Of a stretch of 37,737 bases of DNA, positions 9,007 to 16,932 are shown piece after piece. The notes under the pieces are model-generated. The model was not told where the DNA came from. It did no database searches and saw only the letters and a list, made by a program, of their open reading frames with translations. Source of the DNA: an uncultured Oscillospiraceae bacterium. Lineage in GTDB: Bacteria; Bacillota; Clostridia; Oscillospirales; Oscillospiraceae. The stretch spans positions 1 through 37,737 of the forward strand of contig CAJTVM010000018.1 of assembly GCA_910579595.1 (NCBI GenBank), given 5' to 3'. Numbering within the stretch: the stretch's first letter is position 1; each line of letters opens with the position of its first letter. The translations under genes were made by a program, and so were the position numbers.

Positions 9007-9280
9007 GGCTGTGGGACAGAATGGCCCGGGCCTGATCCAGCAGGCTGTCGCTCACCTGCTGGACCAACACCACCTGGGTCAGACCGGGGACGGCCTGGAG
9101 CAGCTCCTCCCGGATCAGCTCCTCCGTGGTGAGATCGGCGGCGGGGCACCCGGCGCACCGGCCCAGCAGCCGGAAACGGTACACCCCATCCTCACAGCTC
9201 AGGGACTGGATATCCCCGCCGTGGAGGGCCAGCCGGGGCCTCACGCTCCCGTCCAGCGCCTGTTCAATCTGTTCCAGCAT
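8999..9280 (-). CDS. NifU C-terminal domain-like protein (Fe-S scaffold type)
   Basis: A protein of about 93 residues with the NifU C-terminal fold pattern: an N-terminal helix, the segment GGDIQSLSCEDGVYRFRLLGRCAG, and the two-cysteine motif CAGCPAADLT. This matches the CxxC Fe-S carrier motif of Nfu/NifU proteins. It lies directly after the 4-hydroxybutyryl-CoA dehydratase gene, whose product needs a [4Fe-4S] cluster, so a dedicated cluster-delivery role is likely. Two ATGs are possible (9286 and 9280). I chose 9280 because AAGGGG then has a 7-base spacing instead of 1. Confidence 0.75.
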   Translation of the reverse strand: MLEQIEQALDGSVRPRLALHGGDIQSLSCEDGVYRFRLLGRCAGCPAADLTTEELIREELLQAVPGLTQVVLVQQVSDSLLDQARAILSHSHG

Positions 9281-9298
9281 GGCCATTCCCCTTCTGAA

Positions 9299-10750
9299 TT
9301 ACTCCTTGATATGGGCCAGCGTTTTGGCCAGCTGCTTTTTATGCTCCAGATTGCCCTGGCGGGCAATCATGATACGCTGGGCCTGGGGGGATCCCGCGCC
9401 GTGCATGGACTCGGTGCGGTAGCCCACCGCCGCGGTGCCCAAAGCCAGGTTTTCGATGAGCCGCAGGATACGCAGGCGGTTCTCGGTGGAAATCTCGTTT
9501 ACACCCCGAAGGTACTTGTCGATGATCGGACCCAGCTCCGGGCTGCGGAAATCGGCCTCGGAGGGGGCGGTGACCATGATTCCGCCGGCAATATCCTCCG
9601 CCAGCCGGACAATTTCATAGGGGAAGCGGGTGACATTTTGCTTGCACACATTGGCCAGCAGCAGGTTGATCAGGTAGTTGCCGCTCTCGGTGGGCGCGCC
9701 CTCGGCGGAGCAGGCGATGCCGCAGGCGTACAGCGTCTCGTTCAGATGAGTCATTTCGATAAGCTTGTCCTTGATGTGGCTGGCCTTGGCCGCGCCGTTG
9801 TAGTCGGCGGCCACCGCCGCCGCGCCGATGAGCACGTCGCCCACGCCCACCTTGCATCCGCCGTAGCTCTGGCGGTGGTAGCCCGCGAAGCGCTCCACCA
9901 TCATGCCTGCAAACTCCGTCTCCCCGTTGAGGAAAACCCGCTCGTTGGGCACAAATACGTCGTCAAAAATGGTCAGGGCCTCCACGCCGCCGAACTCGGC
10001 GTTGCCCACGTCCAGCTCGCTGTTTTCCAGCTTGCGGGTGTCGCAGGACTGGCGGCCGATGATCATGGTGATGCCCGGCGTGTCCATGGGTACGGCAAAG
10101 GACACCGCGTAGTCCTTATCCTCCGGCTTCATGGACTGGGTGGGCATGATGATGATCTCATGGCTGTTGAGCGCGCCGGTCTGGTGGGCCTTGGCCCCCC
10201 GCACCACGATGCCGTCCGCCCGGCGCTCCACCACCCGCAGGAACAGATCGGGGTCGGCCTGCTGATGGGGGGCCTTGGAGCGGTCCCCCTTGGGATCGGT
10301 CATGGCGCCGTCCACGGTAAGATCGTTGTCCTGACAGTAAATCATAAACTTTTTAAAGTTCTCGTGGTAGCTGGTTCCATACCTCTTGTCAGTCTCGTAC
10401 GTGGTGGAAAACACGGCGTTGAACGCGTCCATGCCCACGCACCGCTGGAAGCAGGCGGCGGTTTTCTGGCCCAGCAGGCGCTGCATTTTTACCTTTTTCA
10501 CCAGATCGTCCGCAGACTGGTGGATGTGGGTGAAACGGTTGACCCGCTTTCCGGTGTAGGGGGAAACGGCGGTCATCAGATCCTCGTACTCGGGCAGCTG
10601 AGCCAGGTCGTAGGTCATGCGCACCGAGTTCAGGGAGGGGCGCAGGATGGGGTCGTCCACAGGACAGTCAATTTTCCTGCCGAACATATAGACGTTCATA
10701 TGTAACGCGCGGATGGATTCAATATATTGCTCACCGGTCATGAGAGACAT
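9299..10750 (-). CDS. abfD: 4-hydroxybutyryl-CoA dehydratase / vinylacetyl-CoA delta-isomerase
   Basis: A 483-residue FAD- and [4Fe-4S]-dependent enzyme that dehydrates 4-hydroxybutyryl-CoA to crotonyl-CoA by a ketyl radical mechanism. The cluster ligands known for AbfD are all visible: two cysteines in AACFQRCVGMDA (C100, C104), and H292 and C299 in YHRQSYGGC, essentially the positions of the Clostridium aminobutyricum enzyme (C99, C103, H292, C299). Length fits the family (about 490). The ATG at 10750, after AAAGGAAG, overlaps the end of the VOC gene by 20 bases; a GTG one codon earlier is an alternative. With the 4-hydroxybutyrate dehydrogenase and CoA-transferase of the same operon it forms a route from 4-hydroxybutyrate to crotonyl-CoA, and so to butyrate. 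Confidence 0.95.
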   Translation of the reverse strand: MSLMTGEQYIESIRALHMNVYMFGRKIDCPVDDPILRPSLNSVRMTYDLAQLPEYEDLMTAVSPYTGKRVNRFTHIHQSADDLVKKVKMQRLLGQKTAACFQRCVGMDAFNAVFSTTYETDKRYGTSYHENFKKFMIYCQDNDLTVDGAMTDPKGDRSKAPHQQADPDLFLRVVERRADGIVVRGAKAHQTGALNSHEIIIMPTQSMKPEDKDYAVSFAVPMDTPGITMIIGRQSCDTRKLENSELDVGNAEFGGVEALTIFDDVFVPNERVFLNGETEFAGMMVERFAGYHRQSYGGCKVGVGDVLIGAAAVAADYNGAAKASHIKDKLIEMTHLNETLYACGIACSAEGAPTESGNYLINLLLANVCKQNVTRFPYEIVRLAEDIAGGIMVTAPSEADFRSPELGPIIDKYLRGVNEISTENRLRILRLIENLALGTAAVGYRTESMHGAGSPQAQRIMIARQGNLEHKKQLAKTLAHIKE

Positions 10751-11189
10751 CACTCATACTTCCTTTCTGTTGTTCGCATGGGGCGGGGCGGCACTGGATC
10801 AGCTCTATGAGGCTGCCGGAGCAGTCCCTCACAAAGCAGACCAGATTGCCCCCCATCTCAAAGGGGGCAATGGCCACATCCACCCCCATGTCCTCTAAAT
10901 GGGCCATCAGCTTCGCCAAATCGTCCACCCGGTAGGCCACGTGCTTGACGCCGCAGGTTTTGAGATCCTCGTTAGGCTCCCGGCGCTCCGGGGGCAGGGG
11001 ATGGCCGTCCGCGCCCAGATACTGGAACAGCTCCAGCTGGAAGCCGTCCAGCTCCAGAAACACCACCCGGCTGTTGAGGGCGGGCAGCACCTTGTCCGAC
11101 TGAAGCCGAAAGCCAAAGGCCCGCCGGTACCACTGGATGGCCGCATCCATATCGGGGACGGAGATCCCCTCATGCAAAGGCGTGATCAT
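10731..11189 (-). CDS. VOC-family (glyoxalase/epimerase-like) metalloprotein
   Basis: A 152-residue vicinal-oxygen-chelate protein. Two beta-alpha-beta-beta-beta modules are visible, with likely metal ligands His in ITPLHEGISVPD, Glu in FQLELFQY, His in VKHVAYRVDD and Glu in GSLIELIQ, the standard H/E/H/E set of glyoxalase I and methylmalonyl-CoA epimerase. The start MITPLHEGIS follows GGAGG; a longer frame to 11387 runs into the previous gene and lacks a ribosome site. The role in the operon is unknown. Epimerisation or isomerisation of a hydroxy- or acyl-CoA intermediate would fit the context. Confidence 0.8.
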   Translation of the reverse strand: MITPLHEGISVPDMDAAIQWYRRAFGFRLQSDKVLPALNSRVVFLELDGFQLELFQYLGADGHPLPPERREPNEDLKTCGVKHVAYRVDDLAKLMAHLEDMGVDVAIAPFEMGGNLVCFVRDCSGSLIELIQCRPAPCEQQKGSMSDVSHDR

Positions 11190-11215
11190 ACTGTTTCCTC
11201 CCAGGCACATCCCCG

Positions 11216-12049
11216 TCAGCGGGTGGGGATATAGCCGCGGTACTGGCTGAGGTGGTCGGACTCCGGCCGATCCAGCAGGAAGATGCTGGTGAAATCCGCG
11301 TAGGGCTCCAGATAGGGAAACCAATCGTAAACGGCCCAGTCCGGCTTTGGGAAGGAGGCGGCGTTGTCCGCAATGGCCTGCCGCCACTCCCTGCTGCTGT
11401 CAAACCACAGCTCCGCCACCCGGTGCCAGGTGCCCTTGATAAAGGGGCTGTCCGGACGGGCGGCGCTGGTGACAAAGCGGTTGACCTGGGGCAGATCGGC
11501 CAGCGCGGGACCAAGCTCCCGCAGGAACCAGCGATCCCCCTCCTCCCGGGAAACGCCCTGAGGGTATTTCAGCACGATCAGCCACCGGAAATTGGGACCG
11601 TCCTCAATGGTTCTGCCGGCGCCCTTGAAATCCTTTTCCCAGAACAGCGGGGCGGCCGCATAGACAATGGGGTGGTAGCCGTCCCGGCTTCCCTGCCAGG
11701 CGCTGTCCCGCAGGGAGCCCGCCGGGGGCTGGTTGGTGATGGTCAGAAACTCCTGGTCAAATACCTCCTGAAAGGCGTTCACCCGCCCCTCGGGGCCCCA
11801 GTACACACTGGGATCATACCGCCAGTGGTGCTCCGTCATGATCCAGTTATAGGCGCCGTAATCCTCGCCGCCGGGGGGGATGGGCAAGGCCCGGTAGGTG
11901 GCATAGCTGTCGCAGTACGGCCGCAGCTTGGAGATGCTGTCCGGCACATGGTACTTGTACAGCCAGCGGTAGGCGGCGGGGAGATCGGCGTCCTCCCGTA
12001 CGCAGTTCATAATATAGCTGCGGAAGGGCGGGTTGTCGCGCGTAGCCAT
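11216..12049 (-). CDS. EthD-like tandem alpha/beta-barrel protein (paralogue B)
   Basis: A 277-residue protein related to the product of 13856-14614 in the same operon. Shared blocks are YGAYNWIMTEHHWR near residue 65 (YGYFNWRFTQAYWR in the paralogue), RWLIVLKYPQG, and WHRVAELWFDSSREWR near the C-terminus. The two halves look like ferredoxin-like alpha+beta repeats, as in the dimeric alpha/beta-barrel (EthD) superfamily, which includes cyclases, isomerases and decarboxylases of ring compounds. No catalytic residue can be named. It sits between the 4-hydroxybutyrate dehydrogenase and VOC genes. The EthD assignment rests on pattern, so confidence in the fold is moderate. Confidence 0.65.
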   Translation of the reverse strand: MATRDNPPFRSYIMNCVREDADLPAAYRWLYKYHVPDSISKLRPYCDSYATYRALPIPPGGEDYGAYNWIMTEHHWRYDPSVYWGPEGRVNAFQEVFDQEFLTITNQPPAGSLRDSAWQGSRDGYHPIVYAAAPLFWEKDFKGAGRTIEDGPNFRWLIVLKYPQGVSREEGDRWFLRELGPALADLPQVNRFVTSAARPDSPFIKGTWHRVAELWFDSSREWRQAIADNAASFPKPDWAVYDWFPYLEPYADFTSIFLLDRPESDHLSQYRGYIPTR

Positions 12050-12067
12050 AAAACGGCCTCCTTTTTT

Positions 12068-13180
12068 CTATAGACGGCTCTGGTAGATGTCGAAAACGTC
12101 CTGCCGGTCCAGGGGGACATAGCTTCCGCCCAGCAGGCGCTGCTGGTTGGCCATGGTACTGTCCGCAAAGTCCGCCACATCCTGCTCCACCGCCCCATAG
12201 GCGCGCATGGGGACGTTGGGCAGCACCGCGGACAACACGGCCTCCAGCTCATCATACACGTTTTCCCCGGCACAGTCCAGCGCCCGGGCCAGAATCCCCT
12301 CCAGCTCCGCCAGCCTGCCGCCGGGGGCCTTGCGGCGGTAGGCGCGCAGCACGGGCAGGAAAAACTGGTAGTTGCTCTCCCCGTGGGGCACATGGTACTT
12401 GCCGCCCAGGGCGTAGGACAGGGCGTGAACGGCAGCGCAGCTGTTGTTGCTGAAGGCGGCGCCGGCGCAGCAGCTGGCCCGCAGCAGGGCCTCGGAGTGG
12501 GCAAAGCGCCGTTCCGGGCCGTTCTGGGCGATGTCCCGGTAGGCCCGCAGGATATCCTCTATGGCGCTGACAGCAAACATCTGGATAAACGGGTTGTTCA
12601 CCGGGTTCAGATAGCTCTCCACCGCGTGGACCAGGGCGTCGATGGAGCTGGTGGCAAACACCTTGTAGGGCAGGGTTTGGAGGAACTGGGGGATCAGCAC
12701 CGCCTCGTCGGCGTAGAGCGCCTCCCGCAGCAGCCCCTGTTTGGTGCCCAGCCGGGTGCGGTTGACCACGGAGGCGTTGGTGACCTCGCTGCCGGTGCCG
12801 CAGGTGGTTGGAATGAGGACAAGTCCGGCGGCCTTTTCCAGCGCAGGGGCGTCAAACAGCTCGTCCACGCACCGGAAGGGTTTTAAGGCCAGCAGCTTGG
12901 CCACATCCAGGACGGTGCCCCCGCCCACCGCGATGATCCGGCGGTACTTCGCCATGTCCACATCGGCCAGAATGGCCTCTACCATCAGGTCGGTTGGCTC
13001 TCCCGCGCCGTACCGCTCCTGGAAGCAGACGGGGCATTGGGGGGCGTGGGCCTCAATGAAGGGGCGGTAGAGATATTCGTTGGTAAAGATCAGATCCTCC
13101 GGCGTCAGCACATGGTGCCGGACAAAGGACCCGAAGTCCGGGAAGGACAGGATCGCGGGATGCAGCGAAAACTGCTCCAT
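12068..13180 (-). CDS. 4hbD: Iron-containing alcohol dehydrogenase, 4-hydroxybutyrate dehydrogenase type
   Basis: A 370-residue group III Fe-dependent alcohol dehydrogenase, the length of the Clostridium kluyveri 4-hydroxybutyrate dehydrogenase (371). It shows the NAD-binding block AVGGGTVLDVAK, TTCGTGSEVTNASV, and the metal ligands D181 and H185 (SIDALVHAVES), H252 (VHALSYALGG) and H266 (YHVPHGESN). It would interconvert succinate semialdehyde and 4-hydroxybutyrate with NAD(H). The start MEQFSLHPAI follows a GGGGGCGG ribosome site; a longer frame to 13285 enters the upstream gene. Its placement with abfD and abfT supports this substrate, though other short omega-hydroxy acids or aldehydes are possible. 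Confidence 0.85.
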   Translation of the reverse strand: MEQFSLHPAILSFPDFGSFVRHHVLTPEDLIFTNEYLYRPFIEAHAPQCPVCFQERYGAGEPTDLMVEAILADVDMAKYRRIIAVGGGTVLDVAKLLALKPFRCVDELFDAPALEKAAGLVLIPTTCGTGSEVTNASVVNRTRLGTKQGLLREALYADEAVLIPQFLQTLPYKVFATSSIDALVHAVESYLNPVNNPFIQMFAVSAIEDILRAYRDIAQNGPERRFAHSEALLRASCCAGAAFSNNSCAAVHALSYALGGKYHVPHGESNYQFFLPVLRAYRRKAPGGRLAELEGILARALDCAGENVYDELEAVLSAVLPNVPMRAYGAVEQDVADFADSTMANQQRLLGGSYVPLDRQDVFDIYQSRL

Positions 13181-13194
13181 ACCGTGCCGCCCCC

Positions 13195-13824
13195 TTACAG
13201 ATTGACGTAGCGGAAGCCGCCGCCGGTCTTTTCCACCCGCAGGCAGTGGGTAAAATTGAACCGGGGATCGGTGACCCGCTTCCACATATTGTACAGATCA
13301 GGCAGGAAATTGGCGAAGTTTTCAATCTCCTCCGCGGCGTGCAGGGACCAGAGACGGCCGCTTTTCAGCTCGGCATCCTTGCCCTCGCCCCGCCAGGAGA
13401 TGGCGGAGGACACGCCCACCACGCCGTTGTCGCTGGCCTGCCACTGGTGGATGCGGTAGGACTGGGCGGGGCCGTCGTTGGGCACGTCCTCGTCCCCCAG
13501 GGTGACGCAGGACACCACCACCACATGATCGTAGACGATCAGGGGCTTGCACACGTCCTTCAGTCCGGCGATGTCGTCATAGCGCAGCTTGGGGATCTTA
13601 AAGCTGCCGTCCGCCCGTGTCTGGGGCGCGGAGTGGATGGCGCCCAGGAACCGGTCCGCCGTGGGGGGGACCACCCAGGAGAAGTCCTTGTGCTGGGCCG
13701 GGTGCCACAGGTTATAGTCCTTGTCCATGTGGCTCCAGTGCCAGTCGATCATGTCGGGGGTTACGTTGTCCAGAGTCCAGTCGATGTGGGTCCAGCCGTG
13801 CTCGTCTTGACGTACAGTATGCAT
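13195..13824 (-). CDS. PhlG/phloretin-hydrolase-like C-C bond hydrolase (short form)
   Basis: A 209-residue protein of the 2,4-diacetylphloroglucinol hydrolase (PhlG, DAPG_hydrolase) family. Residues 21-45 read VTPDMIDWHW...LWHPAQH, the aromatic-rich block followed by a probable metal-binding His. Near the C-terminus LHAAEEIENFANFLPDLY gives the family's H-xxx-E pair (His162, Glu166), which resembles the second Zn-ligand pair of PhlG. PhlG and phloretin hydrolase cut C-C bonds next to a ketone on a phloroglucinol-like ring. It is shorter than PhlG (about 290), so the N-terminus is reduced. GAGGTG precedes the ATG. The substrate is unknown; an acylated cyclic or 1,3-diketone compound would suit this chemistry. 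Confidence 0.72.
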   Translation of the reverse strand: MHTVRQDEHGWTHIDWTLDNVTPDMIDWHWSHMDKDYNLWHPAQHKDFSWVVPPTADRFLGAIHSAPQTRADGSFKIPKLRYDDIAGLKDVCKPLIVYDHVVVVSCVTLGDEDVPNDGPAQSYRIHQWQASDNGVVGVSSAISWRGEGKDAELKSGRLWSLHAAEEIENFANFLPDLYNMWKRVTDPRFNFTHCLRVEKTGGGFRYVNL

Positions 13825-13855
13825 AATAACACCTCAATCTATAATAGTTGCACTT

Positions 13856-14614
13856 TTAAAGATAAACCCGCCGTTCCGCGAGAAAGTCGTTGTTGGGCTG
13901 CTCCACCAGAAAGGTGGAAATAAAGCTGTCCCCCAGGGTCAGGAAGGGATAGCCGTCCCGCTCCGCCCAAGGCGGCGGGCACACGCCCCCCAGCCCCGCC
14001 AGGAAGGAGCGCCAGGAGGAATAGCTGTCAAACCACAGCTCGCTGACACGGTCCCACTGGCGGTCCTTTCCGGTTTTCAGCCGGCCCTGATCCTGCCTGC
14101 GCCACACGCCGGGCAGTCCACCCGGCACCGAAATGGTCCGGCTGGAGAAGAAACGCAGCAGCTCCTCCCGCTCGCACAGGGCGGGGGCCAGGGTTTCGGT
14201 ATACCACCGGTCCGCCTCCTGGGCGCGCCCCTCCGGCCAGCGCAGGAACTGCACCCATCGCAGGGGGGCTGCCTCGTCCGGCAGCAGATCGCTGCCCTTG
14301 AAATCATCGGTACACTGGGCGGGCAGATGGGTGCTGGCACAGCGCGCCAGGGGCACGGGGGACGGGGTGAAGGCCAGCTCCCCCTTAGGGCCGCTCTCCG
14401 GCTGCTCCCGCCAATAGGCCTGGGTGAAGCGCCAGTTGAAATAGCCATACTGCCGTGCATCCTCCGGCGCGGGAACGGGCATCCAGCTCTCGTGCCGGGT
14501 GAGCCACGGCCCATAGCGCCGGGCGATCTCCGCCGAGTGCTTCTGGTAATACCATCGCTCCATGGCGGCGATGTGATCCATGTCGATCATATGAAGGACA
14601 ATACTGCGGTGCAT
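13856..14614 (-). CDS. EthD-like tandem alpha/beta-barrel protein (paralogue A)
   Basis: A 252-residue protein with two apparent alpha+beta repeats. The N-terminal half has AAMERWYYQKHSAEIARRYG, then YGYFNWRFTQAYWR. The C-terminal half has RWVQFLRWPEG, a helix AQEADRWYTETL, and WDRVSELWFDSYSSWR. These blocks match those of the 11216-12049 product, so the two are paralogues retained in one operon and could form a heteromer or act on successive intermediates. The long gene order suggests work on the same substrate as the adjoining PhlG-like hydrolase. A strong AAGGAGGGAAGGGA site precedes the ATG. No characterised homologue can be named with certainty. Confidence 0.65.
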   Translation of the reverse strand: MHRSIVLHMIDMDHIAAMERWYYQKHSAEIARRYGPWLTRHESWMPVPAPEDARQYGYFNWRFTQAYWREQPESGPKGELAFTPSPVPLARCASTHLPAQCTDDFKGSDLLPDEAAPLRWVQFLRWPEGRAQEADRWYTETLAPALCEREELLRFFSSRTISVPGGLPGVWRRQDQGRLKTGKDRQWDRVSELWFDSYSSWRSFLAGLGGVCPPPWAERDGYPFLTLGDSFISTFLVEQPNNDFLAERRVYL

Positions 14615-14626
14615 TCCCTTCCCTCC

Positions 14627-16717
14627 TTAAACCGTGCGGACGATCAGCGCGTCCGCCGCGCATACGCCCTCCCCCTCCGGATAGACGAAGATGGGGTTGA
14701 CATCCATCTCCCGCAGGCTGTCCCGGTTTTCGTGGGCATAGCGGGAAATGTTCACAATGCTTTCCGCCAGGGCGGTTACATCGGCGGCAGCCCCGCCCCG
14801 GTAGCCCTGAAGGAGCTTCCACGCCTTCAGGGAGCGCAGCATAGACAGCGCCTCCTCCCGGTTCACCGGGGCGGGGAGCATGGCCGCGTCCTGGAACAGC
14901 TCGGTAAACACGCCGCCCATACCGGCCAGCACCATAGGCCCCAGCTGGGGATCGTTGGACACGCCCACAATAAACTCCAGACCGGGCTTCGCCATCTCCT
15001 GCACCACCACGCCCTCAATGCGGGCGCCGGGCATACCGGCCCTTGCGTTGGCCAGGATCTCCCGGAAGGCCGTCCGGGCCAGCTCCAGATCGGGCACCTT
15101 GAGCCGGACGCAGCCCAGATCGGTTTTGTGGAGGATATCCGGGGACTGGATTTTCATCGCCCAGGGGAAGGGAATATCAATCCCCGCCAGATCGTCCTCA
15201 TCCACGGCCAGCCGCTCCCTGGGCACGGGCACGCCGCAGGATCGCAGGACCCGCTTGCTCTCGCTCTCGCTCAGCGCCGTGCTCCCCTCCCCCAGCGCGG
15301 GCGCGGGGGGAGTTTCCAGCTCGTGGCCGGCGGGATCGTACACCGCATAGTCCATCAGCGAGCGCAGGCACTGGTACGCCTCCGGCATGGAGGGCAGCAG
15401 CCCCACGCCGTTTTCCTCCAGCAGCGCCCGCACCTCCAGGCTTCGATCCATCTCCGTGATGCAGTTGAAAAACACCGGCTTGCGTACGCCCCGTCCGCGG
15501 CTTTCCACCACCGCCTCCACCATGCCGCGGACGATTTCGGTGGCCTGGGCGGCAATGTCCTGGGTGATGGTAATGGCCCCCACGCCCGGATCGGCGTCCA
15601 GCGCCTTGAGCACGCCAACAATGCGGTCCGTCTGTCCAAACAGATCGGTGGTGGCGTCCAGGGGATTGGCCGGGGTAGCGTAGGACGGGATATACCGGGC
15701 CAGCGCCGCCAGCGTCTCCGGCTGGAGCCTGGGCAGCTCCAGCCCGTACTGCTCGGCGCAGTCGGCGGACAGGATGTTGGCCCCGCCGGACAGGTTGCAG
15801 CTGGCCAGGCCGGAACCGTGGGGCAGATTGCCGTGGATGGCCGCCAGCGCCTGGGACAAGCTGAGCAGCTGCTCCATGGTGTCCGCCTGCAGCACGCCGT
15901 ACTTTTCAAACACGGCCTCAAACGCCCGGTGGGATCCGGCCAGGTTGCCGGTGTGGGAGGAGGCGGAAGCCGCCCCCAGGGCCGAGCGCCCTACCTTCAG
16001 CGCCACGATGGGCTTGCGGGCCAGCGCCGCCTTCTTCAGCGCCCGGTAAAACACCTCCGGCTTTTTAATCCCCTCCAGGTACATGGCAATGACCCGGATA
16101 GTCTCGTCCTCCACCATGTACTCCAAAAAGTCCTCCACCGCCAAGACGGCGCTGTTGCCCGCGGTGATCTGATAGCCCACCGGGTAACCGGCCCGCTTCA
16201 TAAAGATGTTGGCCAGCGCCCCGCTCTGGGCCACCACGCCCACATAGGGCTTGCGCTGGAAGCAGTCCTTGGCGGTTTCCAGCCCCAGGGTGTTGATCCT
16301 GTCCACATTGTTGATCATCCCCATGCAGTTGGGGCCAAGCACATTCATGCCGTACCGGGCGGCGATGTCTTTCACCTGCTCCTCCAGCGCCCGGCCAAGC
16401 TCCGTATACTCCTCGGCAAAGCCGCTGGCATACACCATGGCGCTGCCAACGCCCTTCTCCCCCGCCTCCTCCAGCAGGGCGGGCACCGTGTCCCGGCGGG
16501 TGGCCAGGATCACGCAGTCCACCACTTCCGGCAGCTGGGATATACTCCGATAGCAGGGCTGGCCCAGTACCCGCTCCCGGGTGGGGTGGATAAAATAGAT
16601 CCGCAGCTGATCCTTGGACTGGAGCAGATTATAGGCAGTCCAATAACCAAAGCCCTTTTTTTCGCTGGCGCCCACCAGCGCGATGCTCCGCGGGCGCATC
16701 AAACCTTCCAGGCCCAT
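14627..16717 (-). CDS. ADP-forming acyl-CoA synthetase (acetate-CoA ligase, fused alpha-beta)
   Basis: A 696-residue NDP-forming acyl-CoA synthetase. The order is a CoA-binding domain (RPRSIALVGASEKKGFG), succinyl-CoA-ligase-like domains with the probable phospho-histidine His255 in ASSHTGNLAGS, then a C-terminal ATP-grasp domain (SESESKRVLRSCGVPVP, PWAMKIQSPDILHKTDLGCVR). It converts acyl-CoA, ADP and Pi to acid, ATP and CoA. Placed right after a 2-oxoacid:ferredoxin oxidoreductase it would conserve the energy of 2-oxo acid oxidation as ATP. The ATG at 16717 has GGAGG at 7 bases; a TTG 18 bases upstream overlaps that ribosome site and is unlikely. The acyl group is not predictable. Confidence 0.92.
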   Translation of the reverse strand: MGLEGLMRPRSIALVGASEKKGFGYWTAYNLLQSKDQLRIYFIHPTRERVLGQPCYRSISQLPEVVDCVILATRRDTVPALLEEAGEKGVGSAMVYASGFAEEYTELGRALEEQVKDIAARYGMNVLGPNCMGMINNVDRINTLGLETAKDCFQRKPYVGVVAQSGALANIFMKRAGYPVGYQITAGNSAVLAVEDFLEYMVEDETIRVIAMYLEGIKKPEVFYRALKKAALARKPIVALKVGRSALGAASASSHTGNLAGSHRAFEAVFEKYGVLQADTMEQLLSLSQALAAIHGNLPHGSGLASCNLSGGANILSADCAEQYGLELPRLQPETLAALARYIPSYATPANPLDATTDLFGQTDRIVGVLKALDADPGVGAITITQDIAAQATEIVRGMVEAVVESRGRGVRKPVFFNCITEMDRSLEVRALLEENGVGLLPSMPEAYQCLRSLMDYAVYDPAGHELETPPAPALGEGSTALSESESKRVLRSCGVPVPRERLAVDEDDLAGIDIPFPWAMKIQSPDILHKTDLGCVRLKVPDLELARTAFREILANARAGMPGARIEGVVVQEMAKPGLEFIVGVSNDPQLGPMVLAGMGGVFTELFQDAAMLPAPVNREEALSMLRSLKAWKLLQGYRGGAAADVTALAESIVNISRYAHENRDSLREMDVNPIFVYPEGEGVCAADALIVRTV

Positions 16718-16731
16718 GCCGCCACCTCCCC

Positions 16732-16932
16732 TCAATTCTCAATGATAAATACGCCGTCGGGACAGACGGTGTAGCACACGCCGCAGCAGATGCATTTTTC
16801 CGCGTCCACCGTCACGTACTCATAGCCCTCCCGGTTAAAGCCGCCGGATTTGGCAACGGCCCCCTTTGGGCAGGAAAACACACAGAAACCGCAGCTTTTG
16901 CAGCGCTCAAAATCAGTGATGACCCTGGCCAT
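16732..16932 (-). CDS. 2-oxoacid:ferredoxin oxidoreductase delta subunit (2x[4Fe-4S] ferredoxin)
   Basis: A 66-residue ferredoxin-type subunit with two complete clusters, CKSCGFCVFSCP and CICCGVCYTVCP. It carries electrons from the TPP centre of the oxidoreductase to ferredoxin. The ATG at 16932 shares a base with the stop of the gamma subunit gene (TAATG), indicating coupled translation; an in-frame GTG three codons earlier is less likely. The four-subunit set encoded here is the usual one for KorABCD/VorABCD-type enzymes. Confidence 0.92.
   Translation of the reverse strand: MARVITDFERCKSCGFCVFSCPKGAVAKSGGFNREGYEYVTVDAEKCICCGVCYTVCPDGVFIIEN

Noticed and set aside
14327..16774. An 815-codon open frame on the plus strand
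   Set aside because: It is an antisense shadow of the ADP-forming acyl-CoA synthetase gene, with the same low-complexity composition.
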